The notes under the pieces were generated by a model. That model was not told the origin of the DNA. It saw only the letters and a list, made by a program, of their open reading frames with translations, and did not search any database. A stretch of 64,000 bases of DNA from contig JAUTXW010001311.1 in assembly GCA_030620095.1 (NCBI GenBank), positions 62,001 through 126,000 on the forward strand. Reading direction: 5' to 3'. The stretch's first letter is position 1. Each line of letters starts with the position of its first letter. Source of the DNA: Kuschelorhynchus macadamiae (lineage: Eukaryota; Arthropoda; Insecta; Coleoptera; Curculionidae). The translations under genes were made by a program, and so were the position numbers. Below are positions 23,196-36,529 of the stretch, one piece after another.

Positions 23196-24227
23196 TAGAT
23201 GAACGTTTAAAATTACAGGAATGTTATGTTAGGAATAATCGAAGTTCAATTTTGGCTTTAAAAGAGTATCGGACATTATACTCTAATAATAGAATTCCCA
23301 CTAAACAAATATTTTTTAAGATTTTACGGGATCTCACAAATGGAGTAGTAATTAAGAAAAGAAGAAGCCGCCCTAATAATGTCCTCACGGAAGACAAGCA
23401 ACTAGAGATTATTCTATACTTTGAGGAAAACAGCGAAGAATCCCAGAGGAATGCTGCTCGTGACATACAAAATGTGAGCAGGGCAAGAATTCAAAGAACT
23501 TTGAAAATGCATGATTATCACCCATACCAATTTATACCATATAGCATTAACCGGTGATGATCACCAAAGAAGGTTTACATATTGTGACCTAATGATGCAA
23601 AATAACTTTGACAATCAAATATTTCAAAATATCCTGTGGACAGATAATTTAGTACTGCTGGTTTATTTAATGGAAAAAATGCCCATTACTGATCTAGCCA
23701 GAATAAACATCTCGTTAAGTCCATTCAGATACAGAGGAGACAAAGTATAAGTGTTTGGTGCGGCATAACACATAATAGAATAATCGGGCCCATATTCTAT
23801 GATAGAACTCTTAATGCGGCCAGATATTAAATATGCTCACGAATGAAATATTAGCTCTTATTAATTAACTGCCAGACGATTTAAAAGAGAATATAGTTTT
23901 TCAGCAAGATAGTGCTCCATACCATACTGCCGTCCATGTTGTATGATTTCTAAATCAAAATTTTTAAACATGGATTAGTGGACACGGCACCATCGATTGG
24001 CCAGCTAGAAGCCCTGATCTCACGCACCTAGACTATTTCTTATGGGGAACGTTGAAAGAAGTCTACAAAAATAGGAGGAATAACGTGGAACACCTTAAAA
24101 CCAAAATTAGGGAGAAAATCAATCACATCAACCAACGCGACGCAGTCAGAAATGCTATAGGTCGTTTGGAAATTATATATACAACATGTATAGCAAAAGA
24201 CGGAAATCATGTCGAAAATTGGTTGTA
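23196..24227 (+). pseudogene. Transposase of mariner A (DD40-41D type), broken
   Basis: Frames read VDERLKLQECYVRNNRSSIL and ALKEYRTLYSNNRIPTKQIF (helix-turn-helix region, 23196-23330). Next comes LTEDKQLEIILYFEENSEES with an ARDIQNVSRARIQRTL helix. After a frame change at about 23545 comes RFTYCDLMMQNN, then ILWTDN where FSDE (first Asp) is expected. Then FQQDSAPYHTAVHVV (second Asp, about 23900) and WPARSPDLTHLDYFLWGTLK (third Asp). About 40 residues separate the last two. At least three stops and a frameshift occur. It is closest in layout to the intact transposase at 26087-27166 and to the copy at 46.7 kb. Confidence 0.8.
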
Positions 24228-24469
24228 ATTAATGTAGTTTATTATTTAAATTAGTTTAGCAGTATTAAATTTAGTTAGTTGTTGATATTAAATGTAGTTA
24301 TTGATATTTATTATTAAAACAGTTTAAGTCCAGTGGAGAATTTATATATTTGTAATATTTTGTTATGCAGGGTGTTAATTAAGTACGTAGCCATACTTTC
24401 ATATAAACATAAGGTCTAAAATGCTACGTTCTCAAGATACAGGGTGTTAAACTTTTTTGAAAAATAAGA

Positions 24470-25110
24470 ATTTTTATTAATATTTGGCAATTTCCTTAAC
24501 ATATTTTATTGAAACTTGGTAGATAAAATAAGTGTCCCTTTCTTCAAGTGAAAAACATTGATTGAGCCATAGGCGTCAATCATTTTAGTACATTTATGGT
24601 ACGCCAGTACGCCACTGATTGTGTTGAAAACTAATGACGTTTCCACAATTAGAAACTCAAAATATTTAACAGTTGCCTTTTGTATAATGGACCGTTTTCG
24701 AGAAAATGGAGAAATTCTAAGCACAATAATGTGCTTATTTAATATTAAAAAAAATAAAGATTTTTACTAATATTTGCAAAACCCCTTAAGGTATTTTACT
24801 GAAATTTGGTGTGCGAAATAAGTGTTGAAAGTGCTTTTTTTCCTACCAGAAAACATTGAGCGAACCACTGACGTGCATATGGACAATAATTCTGATTTTT
24901 ATTTCAGTAAATGTATGGCACGCCACTGTCTAACTTGAAAATTGATCGCGCTCTCGTAGTAAACAACTAAATTTACTTAATAAATGTTGTCTTTTGTGTT
25001 TTTTTTGGTATAATGGACAGTTTTTCGAAAACAGTAAAAAATTCTGACCACGTTACCCTATAAAACTTTTTAAAAAATATTTGCAAAACCCATTAAGCCG
25101 TCAAATAACG
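24470..25110. repeat. Degenerate tandem repeat, ~285-bp unit
   Basis: Unit 1 (about 24470-24740) and unit 2 (about 24755-25050) share ATTTTTA-TAATATTTG-CAA, then TTAA-TATTTTA-TGAAA-TTGGT, AAATAAGTGT, GAAAACATTGA, CACGCCACTG-like and TATAATGGAC-GTTTT-CGA blocks. A third unit begins at about 25070 (ATATTTGCAAAACCCATTAA). Two CAGGGTGTTAA motifs precede unit 1 (24368 and 24442). The class is unknown. The repeat lies inside mariner A, 3' of the transposase remnant. Confidence 0.6.
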
Positions 25111-25426
25111 GTCTGCAGACATTTACTTCTTCACTTTTCTCTAAAACGGATAATTGAAATGAAAAATGCCAAAATATGTTTTTTTTTGTTTACAATAAAA
25201 ATTCCGGATTCCGAAGCATATACACGGAAAACAAAAGGGACACATAAAAAATAGTATCGTTTCCTCCAAACTGTGCCCCAGAAAAGATTTTGCATGCCCA
25301 TCGACATATCGGTGTTTTTATAAGATGGTCGCAGCCTACTACTCTTACATTCGAAGCTTTATTCAGGAAAAAAGCGCAAACATTTTAAAAAATGTAAGTT
25401 ATGTGAAAACCGTCCACTTTAAGTAT

Positions 25427-25432
<6 letters not shown>

Positions 25433-25516
<84 letters not shown>
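25433..25516. repeat. (TA)n microsatellite with TTTA interruptions
   Basis: About 84 bases separating mariner A from the palindromic composite. Confidence 0.95.
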
Positions 25517-25824
25517 CAGGGTGGCCCAACGAAAAGGTCCCAGGGTTATTTATGACTTTCCTGGTATATTTTGGGAAAAACGCTTGGACACGTCAATTTT
25601 GATTTTTAGGGGGACGTCTTTTCATGTATGATTGTATAATACAGGGTGTTCCAAAAATAAGATATCGCATTACACTTGACATTTTTAAATGGAAACCCCC
25701 AATTTTTTTTCTATTTTTGGATTCTCCAGGAAGTTTTTAGAAACTTTTGTATAATAGAGTTTATACCTATCTTCAACCATTTTGAAGTTATTTGAATAAT
25801 TGAATAATATCAAGTATTGATAAA

Positions 25825-26013
25825 TTAAATTCAAGAAAAGGTCAAAATAACGAAACTTTATTATCAAAACGGAAACATTGCAAGGGCTACTGCCCGGTTG
25901 TTTAATACGTTACATTCAGTCAAAAATATTAACCATAAGTATGTGGCTAAATTAATAAGAAAATTTGAAGCAACTAGATCTGTATCTAATATTCGCCGGA
26001 ATCAGGAACACTA
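25825..26013 (+). pseudogene. Inverted partial duplicate of the transposase N-terminus
   Basis: Plus-strand reading: IQEKVKITKLYYQNGNIARA, then TARLFNTLHSVKNINHKYVA and KLIRKFEATRSVSNIRRNQE followed by a stop. This matches residues 5-64 of the intact transposase (26087-27166, minus strand) with few differences. It shows that the left side of the composite derives from a second copy in opposite orientation, with about 150 bases of its 5' leader deleted. Confidence 0.85.
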
Positions 26014-26086
26014 AACCATTTACAGTTTTACATTCACATTAAAATTTAAACAAAAATTAGTTACTTAGCTACAATGTGTCAAAAAG

Positions 26087-27166
26087 TCAATGTGGTAATA
26101 AATGTTGAAAGTGGTGTCCGTTTACCTCCATGCAATAATAAATATTTTGCTCAAATCTATTCCTAACATTTTCACACATTTCTGGAGTTATTTGTCTGCA
26201 TTCCGCCGTGATCCGCTCCCGAAGATCTTGGATGGAGTCTGGCTTCGTACTAAAAACCTTACTTTTTATATGTCCCCAAAGAAAGTAATCTAAAGGACTC
26301 AAGTCCGGAGACCTTGGTGGCCACTCAATGGGGCCGCGCCGTCCGATCCACTGATTTGGGAAATGGGTGTCCAAAAACTGTCGTACTGGAGCTACATAGT
26401 GCGGTGGTGCACCATCTTGTTGGAAATGAAGAAAATTTTCATTATAATTAACCTCATTTTCTATTATTTCGGTTATTCGTGGCTCTATTGTATTTTCCAA
26501 CATGTCCAAGTACAACTCCCCCGTCAAGTTTCCAGGAATAAAGAAAGGTCCTACAATATGATTTCCGAAAATGCCGGCCCAGACATTAATTTTTTGTGGG
26601 TATTGCGAATGTACCTCTCGAAACAAATGTGGATTCGAGTCGCTCCAATATCGACAATTATGTCTATTTACAGCACCATGTAAATAGAAGGTACATTCAT
26701 CCGAAAAACAAATGTTAAATAACAAATTTGGGTTATTGTTCAAACGTTGTGTCATTAATTCGCAAAACTCCAACCTTCTATCATAATCGTCTTCATTAAG
26801 CTCATGGACAAGTTTAGTTTTGTACGGGTGAAATTTATAGGATTTCAAAATTCTTTGCACTGTTGAGCGTGTAAATCCTGAAGAAGTAGCCAGACCACGA
26901 GTACTTTGGGTGTTGTCAAGAGCCACGTGTCCCAAAACTGCTATTTCTCTGGCTTCATTTCTACTTGGACGATTTTCCTGATTCCGGCGAATATTAGATA
27001 CAGATCCAGTTGCTTCAAATTTTCTTATTAATTTAGCCACATACTTATGGTTAATATTTTTGTCTGGATGTAACGCATTAAACAACCGGGCGGTAGCTCT
27101 TGCAATGCTTCCGTTTTGATAATACAGTTTCGTTATTTCGACCCTTTCTTGAATTGAATAAATCAT
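26087..27166 (-). CDS. Intact Tc1/mariner-superfamily transposase, DD41D
   Basis: A 359-residue uninterrupted frame, the length expected for this group. Transposases of this superfamily bind the terminal repeats and cut and paste the element into TA sites. Domains: N-terminal helix-turn-helix pair (residues 1-110; SIARATARLFN, KYVAKLIRKFEATGSVSNIR and FTRSTVQRILK). A basic RNRPSRNE-like linker follows at 65-72. The catalytic RNase H-like fold has D156 in CFSDECTFYLHG, D251 in FQQDGAPPHYVAP and D293 in WPPRSPDLSPLDYFLWG. Forty-one residues separate D251 and D293; DD41D is known for a distinct insect clade (rosa-like). VWAGIFGNHIVGPFFI is also typical. The start M1 directly precedes the first helix. 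It is encoded on the strand of the right inverted arm. No frameshift or missing catalytic residue, so it could be active; expression is unknown. Confidence 0.92.
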   Translation of the reverse strand: MIYSIQERVEITKLYYQNGSIARATARLFNALHPDKNINHKYVAKLIRKFEATGSVSNIRRNQENRPSRNEAREIAVLGHVALDNTQSTRGLATSSGFTRSTVQRILKSYKFHPYKTKLVHELNEDDYDRRLEFCELMTQRLNNNPNLLFNICFSDECTFYLHGAVNRHNCRYWSDSNPHLFREVHSQYPQKINVWAGIFGNHIVGPFFIPGNLTGELYLDMLENTIEPRITEIIENEVNYNENFLHFQQDGAPPHYVAPVRQFLDTHFPNQWIGRRGPIEWPPRSPDLSPLDYFLWGHIKSKVFSTKPDSIQDLRERITAECRQITPEMCENVRNRFEQNIYYCMEVNGHHFQHLLPH

Positions 27167-27613
27167 TGCAAAATATTATAATAGAACTAGGCAACTTAAC
27201 GATTTCAAATCAAAGATAAAGTTGTTCTATGATTTACGATGACATTGACGGATGCTAAATTTCTTGCTGGTATCGGTGATTATTATTTTTTTCCGTATTA
27301 TCAGTACTAAATTAAATGAGGCGAATTTTATAAAAAAAATTAAAAAAACTTCAAAATGGTTGAAGATAGGTATAAACTCTATTATACAAAAGTTACTAAA
27401 AACTTCCTGGAGAATCCAAAAATAGAAAAAAAATTGGGGGTTTCCATTTAAAAATGTCAAGTGTAATGCGATATCTTATTTTTGGAACACCCTGTATTAT
27501 ACAATCATACATGAAAAGACGTCCCCCTAAAAATCAAAATTGACGTGTCCAAGCGTTTTTCCCAAAATATACCAGGAAAGTCATAAATAAGGGTGGGACC
27601 TTTTCGTTGGGCC

Positions 27614-27618
<5 letters not shown>

Positions 27619-27677
<59 letters not shown>
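27619..27677. repeat. (TA)n microsatellite
   Basis: About 59 bases bordering the composite on its right and leading into TTTATGAAATG of the outer right arm. Confidence 0.95.
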
Positions 27678-27682
<5 letters not shown>

Positions 27683-28025
27683 GAAATGATAGTAAAAAAC
27701 TGCCTAATCCGACAAAATCGAAATATACGTGGTGTCCCATTTGAAAAGTTTAAAATATGCTTGTTTGAAAAATGCCTTAATGAGTTGAATATAGGAGACA
27801 CCCTGTATACTTCCGGATAGAAACTACATAAAAAATCCTAATTGCATTCTTTGGGTGACATGTTGTATCACAATGGTAGTGATATGTAAATTACAGTACA
27901 AAAAAAAATATATTTAATATATTAATTTGTTAAAAAAAAATTTAATGTCGATTTTCTAGCGAACTAAGCAAAATTTCAAAAAACTTATAGATACAAAAAA
28001 ATAAAATATCCATTTTAAATAATAT
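27678..28025. repeat. Outer inverted-repeat arm, right (nested palindrome, layer 1)
   Basis: Reverse complement of 22236-22454 plus 22882-22975: ATGAAATGATAGTAAAAAAC, CTGCCTAATCCGACAAAATC and CACAATGGTAGTGATATGTA are shared. It includes GACACCCTGTATAC, an inverted CAGGGTG end motif at about 27805, which suggests that the arm itself contains a mariner/MITE terminus. Confidence 0.7.
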
Positions 28026-31326
<3,301 letters not shown>

Positions 31327-31328
31327 AG

Positions 31329-31486
31329 ACGAAGTTCAAAAAATGCAAATACATCTCGCCGAACCACTGTCCCATCAGAAATATCCCTACGATATGTTTC
31401 TACATCAGCAAAAAATAAAGCCAATAACGCTGGTGCAGCAAAAGAAATTTAAAAGGGTTTCAATCGCTAGATTTCCCATAGAGTGA
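31329..31486 (+). other. Coding-like open frame behind a splice-acceptor-like site
   Basis: After CATATTTCCAG (a possible 3' splice site ending at 31328) the frame reads EVQKMQIHLAEPLSHQKYPY, DMFLHQQKIKPITLVQQKKF and KRVSIARFPIE before a TGA at 31484-31486, about 52 codons. Composition is mixed and charged, not the K/N/I/F-only bias of random AT-rich frames. I recognise no domain. It may be a terminal exon of a host gene or a transposon scrap. No partner exon is evident within the window. Confidence 0.25.
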
Positions 31487-31519
31487 ATATACCTATAGCG
31501 AAAAACTGCATACGCTTAA

Positions 31520-31828
31520 ATGCATTCGGGGAGATTTAGCTTTAAACAGGGCCGTCACTTGGCAAGATTGGCATTGTTGCCGTTTTCCAGAGAGGCGAGA
31601 TATTTTAATTTGGGCGAATGGATTTCAATTACCGTCCGTCTGTCGGGAGGGTTGGTATTTTTTCCTCTTTTTCGGGATACGGAATTGCGACTGAAATATT
31701 CAAATGTTCAGCTCGAAGCATCGCTGCAAAAATTGGTTGGATTGACACATAATTTGCACCATAAAGAAATTCCATCTGCGTTAAACGGATTTGCTTTTTG
31801 CGGTGTACATTTAAAAAATATTGGTTAG
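31520..31828 (+). CDS. Unrecognised 102-codon open frame
   Basis: The frame begins MHSGRFSFKQGRHLARLALL and contains EARYFNLGEWISITVRLSGG and LKYSNVQLEASLQKLVGLTH, then HKEIPSALNGFAFCGVHLKN before the stop. The local sequence is less AT-rich than its surroundings. There is no recognised domain, transposon motif or signal peptide. It lies 34 bases after the stop of the preceding coding-like frame, in another frame, so the two could be one gene broken by a shift or two unrelated scraps. I assign no function. Confidence 0.25.
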   Translation: MHSGRFSFKQGRHLARLALLPFSREARYFNLGEWISITVRLSGGLVFFPLFRDTELRLKYSNVQLEASLQKLVGLTHNLHHKEIPSALNGFAFCGVHLKNIG

Positions 31829-32080
31829 GAGAAAGAAATGACTAAAAATAGTTATAAAGGTACTTTTATATTTTCTAAGCTAGTGGATATAAAAACATAT
31901 TTAAAATTAACTTCAAAGCAAAAATTTGCAAGGAAGTCCCAATTTTAATTTTAAGGCAGACACCTTTACTTTTTATCCAACTTCCAAAAAGGAAGAGGTT
32001 GTTAATTCAACACCATGTATCTTTTTTGTAATGTACACCGATTATGCTGGGATGGTTTGACCAATTTAGATGAATTTTAC

Positions 32081-33421
32081 CAGTGGCGGCTCGTGGTAAA
32101 TTATATTGGGAGGTCAATAACAAATTTAAAAATAGGCATACTTAGAACAAAAATAAAAATCTTATCTTTAAATTGAGCCTTAAATTCATGCTGAATGACA
32201 CGTTCGTTAAAATTGCACGCACAATCTTTTCATAAACGATTTCTCGATACTTAACATTGCTAAAGCGGATAGTCTATCTTGGCACAGCTCCTCAACAAAA
32301 TTTATAAGCCCTCGAAATACCCCTAGATTTTCAGAAAAAGCCGTTTCATCATGACCACGTAGTGCCAGCTCGAATGCCTGACAAAATTTTACACAATCTA
32401 TAATTTTGTTTAAAATATAACGATGTTTGGATACATTTTCATTAAAATCTCTAAGGGATTTTCTATAAGATGTGTCTAGCTGAGTGCGAATATTACCACT
32501 TCCGTCCGTAGCATAGTTCACCGAACATTTCATGTGATCTGCGGAAAACGCATGTTTTTTTATTTTTTCTTTTAAGTGTTTTAAGCCTTTAACACCGGAG
32601 TCCGACGAGTCCTTAGAAAACAATAACAAACATAACAGTAAAATGAGTTAGAGACTTCACAACCACATATCCAGTTAGCTAAATCGTACATACTTTTGCG
32701 AAAGTTTCGATGAAACTCTTTATTTTTGTCTTTACTAGTTTGTCGTATACTAAGTTCTGGCAAAGGGCGACCACTTACCTTGAATTCGGTTATTTTCACA
32801 AAATTAAGTTCGTTAGAACTCTTTAGTTGTTTAATTTTTTGTACTACCGACATTTTATTTCATCTACATTCACAACCCAAACATAGACCACCTTGAAATT
32901 GGTTTTTCTTGCAAAATTAAATTCGTAAGCACTTTTTAGTTGTTTATTTTTTGCACTAGTGACTACCAACATTTTATTTCCTGTTATATTTCCAAGTCAC
33001 ACATGGCTCATAAAAATAAAAAATTATATATTACAAAAAACAGTATATAAATCAATTTTCATCGATTAAAAACGTCCGAAACAATATCGAGTTAGAATAT
33101 CGACCGCGCGACCTCTGAAACGCGATTTCATATTCCATTTGCTATCACGTTCGGCTGCCCCTCGGTAGCTGTGGAATCTTCGGGTACTTTCGTCAAGCTT
33201 AAAGGTAATCAGGGTAACTCGGACTGCCCAGCCTAGCTTAGTAGAGCCGATACGAGAACATTTGAACTGCCGCTCGCGGCTAATAGTGTAGCGTATTTAA
33301 GTTTTCCCAACGTTCGCTTTTTATTACAACTATTAGGAGATACGGTCAAACGAATAATTTATTTTCTGAAATATTTTTGGGGGGTCATTGACCAAATGAC
33401 CCTATGGAAGAGCCACCACTG
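32081..33421 (-). mobile_element. hAT transposon copy 2, internally deleted, complete ends
   Basis: Both termini are present: CAGTGGCGGCTCGTGGTA at 32081 and GAGCCACCACTG ending at 33421, inverted repeats with one mismatch in 12. They are flanked by a perfect 8-bp duplication, AATTTTAC (32073-32080 and 33422-33429), as hAT insertion produces. Coding, minus strand: 32853-32581 starts MSVVQKIKQLKSSNELNFVK with the TTF-type segment WICGCEVSNSFYCYVC. After a frameshift, 32629-32207 runs MKCSVNYATDGSGNIRTQLD to FRGLINFVEELCQDRLSALA and MLSIEKSFMK. The jump from FVEEL to CQDRLSALAM is an internal deletion joining the N-terminal region to the C-terminal dimerisation segment. The catalytic residues are therefore absent, and it could only move using transposase from another copy. 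Confidence 0.93.
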
Positions 33422-33954
33422 AATTTTACGGAGTTTTCACGGTGGTGTCACAGCAGCCCATAGCAAGCATATTGAATGGTAGATTGGCGCCATCTAGAAT
33501 TTTTTTCTACTGAAGATTTTCAGGGATCAATTTGAAATGCTTGGTACATAACACTTCCTATGTCAGTGAGTAAAGTTTATACCGGGATAGAGGACGGACT
33601 GTAGGGGATATTAAAAATGTCTTATATCATAGGGTTTTCGGGGCTTATAATGGCGCGAAGTTCAATTTTACTAATCACTTTAATTTTTAACAATGTACAT
33701 TGCTGCTTTTCTATAAATAAATATACATGGTTTTTATAATTAATAATACCGTGATTCTGGCAACTTTTCATATGCAAAGGAACCGAAATCCACTTATTTA
33801 TTTTAGTAGGGACGTCCAAAATATTACCATAGGTTTAAACTTCAAAAACTTTAAAGTTGCTTTTTTTAATAAAACCGTGTATCATAAGAACTAAAAAAGA
33901 TGAAGAAATAAAAATATTTATTACAAATTAAACCGACTTAAAAAGCACTAAACA
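33422..33954. other. No gene recognised
   Basis: About 530 bases after hAT copy 2. No coding motif was identified. Confidence 0.45.
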
Positions 33955-34155
33955 GTAAAAAAATCGCTAAATTTTTCCATTTATTAGGCTTAGTAAAGTG
34001 TGACCCAATTTAGTCACGCACATATTCATTTATTAACACATATACTGTCTTTTCAAACAATTTTATTGGGCGCCATTTTGTTTCACCATGTTGGATTCAT
34101 ACTAAACATTTTCCACCTTTGCCAAACTTGATTTTTTGGCGTAGTTCAAAATAAA
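33955..34155 (+). repeat. Repeat R, partial copy
   Basis: AAATCGCTAAATTTTTCCAT, AGTAAAGTGTGACCCAATTT and TTATTGGGCGCCATTTTGTT match the start of repeat R at 21075. Confidence 0.65.
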
Positions 34156-34574
34156 TTAAATGATTAGGTTTTACCACCGAACATTAAGAAGACAAGAAGG
34201 AGTACTCGAAGCTTTTCCCCTTGATATGCCTATCTCACTCGTATATCGGATGCTATGCTTTTTCAAGCCCTCGAAGTCGCTGCCGGGCGAGAAGCTTAAA
34301 CCGGCTGTCCATCGTATAATAAAGTATTCAAATATACCACCAAACATTAATATATACTAATTGTCTTTATATTTGCGACGCGTGGCGTGGAACTGATTTT
34401 TTATTTTTTAAAAATTAAAATAAGCGTTTACCAATTTACTTAGTGTTTTGTGTTTGGTAGATGGCTGGTAAATTACCATTAACTCCGTTCTATATTTATG
34501 GGAAATTTTAAAACGCAAAAATTATTCATTTCTTTTAACAAGAAACCTTAAGAAATTGTGGCTGAAATTCGTGA
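34156..34574. other. No gene recognised
   Basis: About 420 bases. The part at 34200-34320 is less AT-rich and has a 66-codon frame (34160-34360, +) with no recognisable domain; it might belong to the same unknown insertion as the frame at 34575-34838. Confidence 0.35.
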
Positions 34575-34838
34575 AATCTAACCCCAGTACAATTTTGTAA
34601 GGCATTCAAGAAATTATTTACTCAAAAATATATTAATGAGGTTGAAGGTGCAAAATATATCCAAGATATTAATACAGTTTTGGTTAATGTAACTCCTGAT
34701 GTAATCGAAGAATATAAAAATATCTATGTACCAATAATGACAAAAAATAGTTCTTTAAATATGTTTGCATGCGACTATATAAATATTTCAAGTACGGACG
34801 ACAATGCTGTAGTGTTTGCATTACTGGCTATCTATTAA
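34575..34838 (+). other. Unrecognised coding-like open frame
   Basis: An 87-codon frame without an initial ATG: NLTPVQFCKAFKKLFTQKYI, then NEVEGAKYIQDINTVLVNVT, PDVIEEYKNIYVPIMTKNSS and LNMFACDYINISSTDDNAVV. It then ends FALLAIY and a stop. Composition is protein-like, with a balanced mix of D, E, V, T and C, unlike the surrounding repeat. It is enclosed on both sides by repeat R, so it may be cargo of an insertion inside that repeat. I do not recognise the family and assign no function. Confidence 0.3.
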
Positions 34839-34844
34839 AAAATC

Positions 34845-36525
34845 GGTAAATTTCCTTTAGCCGGAACTTCCCTCGTTATGGATCTTTTCTTTTATTAGGA
34901 ATAGTGGAGAGTGGCCCAATTTAGTTCAGTAAAATAGTCATTACTATCTTTTAAACATTTTTATTGGGTGCCATTTTTTTTTATCATATTGGATTTCTAT
35001 CAATATTTTATCAGTTTCTACCTATGCCACATTTGATTTCTGGGCATAATTAAAAATAAATTACTTAAAGTAAGTAAACTAAAGTAAAGTACTTTTTACA
35101 TTGACAAACACCCGCAATTTGTTACGTCATGTTGAATTCTGCCAGTTTATATCGAGGTTTATCCCTATATTAGATTTAATTTTTCTATAATAATGTCATT
35201 TGAATTTTAACAAAATTATTGGCCGGCATTTTGTTGCACCATCTTGAATTCGTGTCACAACTTTACCAGTTTATCTGTTCGTCACATTTATTGCTTGCAC
35301 AAAATTTTAAATTAATTTAATAAGTAGTTTTTTCAGGTCGATTTGTTAAATATTTTATTAGGCCACCATTTTGTTTTGCTACCTTTTATTCATACCAAAA
35401 TGTTGCCAGATTATTCATAAACTTGATTTTTGTGCAAAATTTGAGGAAATTGAATAATTAGTTATTTAGTAATAGTTTTTTAACGTTTCACTAGTCCGCC
35501 AAAATATTACCTGGTCGTCCTCATATGACTCTTAATTTTTGCCCAAATTGGAAGTTTATCTGATGAGTAGCTTTTAAGCTATGTCTCGAACTGACAGACC
35601 GATAGACAAATTAACAGACGTACCGACGGACTTGATGAAACATATTTTTTGGCATCTAGGGACGCTAAAACCTGAAAATGTAAAAACTGAGGTGATTTTT
35701 TTCACGATTACAAATATTTTATTTGGCCGCCGTTTTGTTCCGCCATCTTGAATTAGTACCACAGGTTTACTAGTTTATCTCTATACCACAATTAGTTTTT
35801 AGGCTGAATTTTTAAATACTTTATTAAGCCGCCATTTTGTTCCGCCGTCTTGGATTAAAATTTTCAACAATTAATTTTCTTTTTTACTTAATTTTTACAA
35901 ACACTACTTTTTATAATTATATTAAGTTCTATAATTCAACAACTTGAAGTTTTCTTTTAATATATATAAAGCAAAATTGGATACAATAGAAATTATGGAT
36001 AGATATTTTTAAACTCGTTTTTAAATCACCCCGGTAAGTGAACGTCTATTCTTTTTAATCGCTAGCGGTTTGCATCAACCTCGTTAAAACATGGGCACTT
36101 GTAAGCACAACATAAAAGTTTTGCGCTTTTGTAAGGACAACATAAAAGTTCCGACGGACTAAGCCCGTTCTTGTCTTGTTAATGTTCGGTGGCTTTATAC
36201 CTATTACGAGCTCATCCCCATATGATCCTTAAGTTTTGTTCAAAATTTGAAGTCAATCGGGGAAGTAGTTTTATAGCTATGCCGCGAATTGACATTCCGA
36301 CAGACAGACCAACGGTATTGAAAAAAAAACGTTTTGGCTTCTAGAGACGCTAAAAGGTGAAGTAAATCTGTAAAATTTCGCCATCTTGAATTCCTACCAC
36401 AGTTTTATCAGAATATCCCTATATCATACTTAATTCTTGGACAAAATTTGAAATCAATTTAATAAGTAGTTTTTCGCTGATTTTTTTAAATATGTTATTA
36501 GGCCGACATTTGTTTCGTCGTCTTG
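34845..36525 (+). repeat. Repeat R, long tandem copy
   Basis: It starts AAATCGGTAAATTTCCTTTA and contains at least six degenerate units marked by variants of GCCGCCATTTTGTT at about 34970, 35225, 35362, 35725, 35828 and 36502. Two internal GACAGACC-type tracts (about 35590 and 36300) each precede TTTTGGC-TCTAG-GACGCTAAAA. The repeated order suggests two or three head-to-tail copies of the whole repeat. It ends where retrotransposon E begins. Confidence 0.7.
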
Positions 36526-36529
36526 GATA

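Larger units (their letters stand above)
25517..27618 (-). mobile_element. Palindromic composite mariner-family element with ~270-bp inverted arms
   Basis: The outer arms (25517-25639 and 27497-27618) are near-perfect inverted copies beginning CAGGGTGGCCCAACGAAAAG. Directly inside, after a TA on each side, lies a second pair of 148-bp inverted arms (25642-25789 and 27347-27494) beginning CAGGGTGTTCCAAAAATAAG. The inner element (25642-27494) carries the intact transposase. The outer arms would form one uninterrupted palindrome if the inner element were removed, with a central TA. The left part also carries an inverted, partial copy of the transposase start. The flanks are (TA)n on both sides. 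The right outer end is CCACCCTA rather than CCACCCTG. Confidence 0.85.

Noticed and set aside
24470..25060. CRISPR-like array
   Set aside because: The units are long, diverged and contiguous, with no short constant repeats and spacers; the genome is eukaryotic.
26102..26683. Plus-strand frames of 63 and 106 codons
   Set aside because: Antisense shadows of the intact transposase at 26087-27166.
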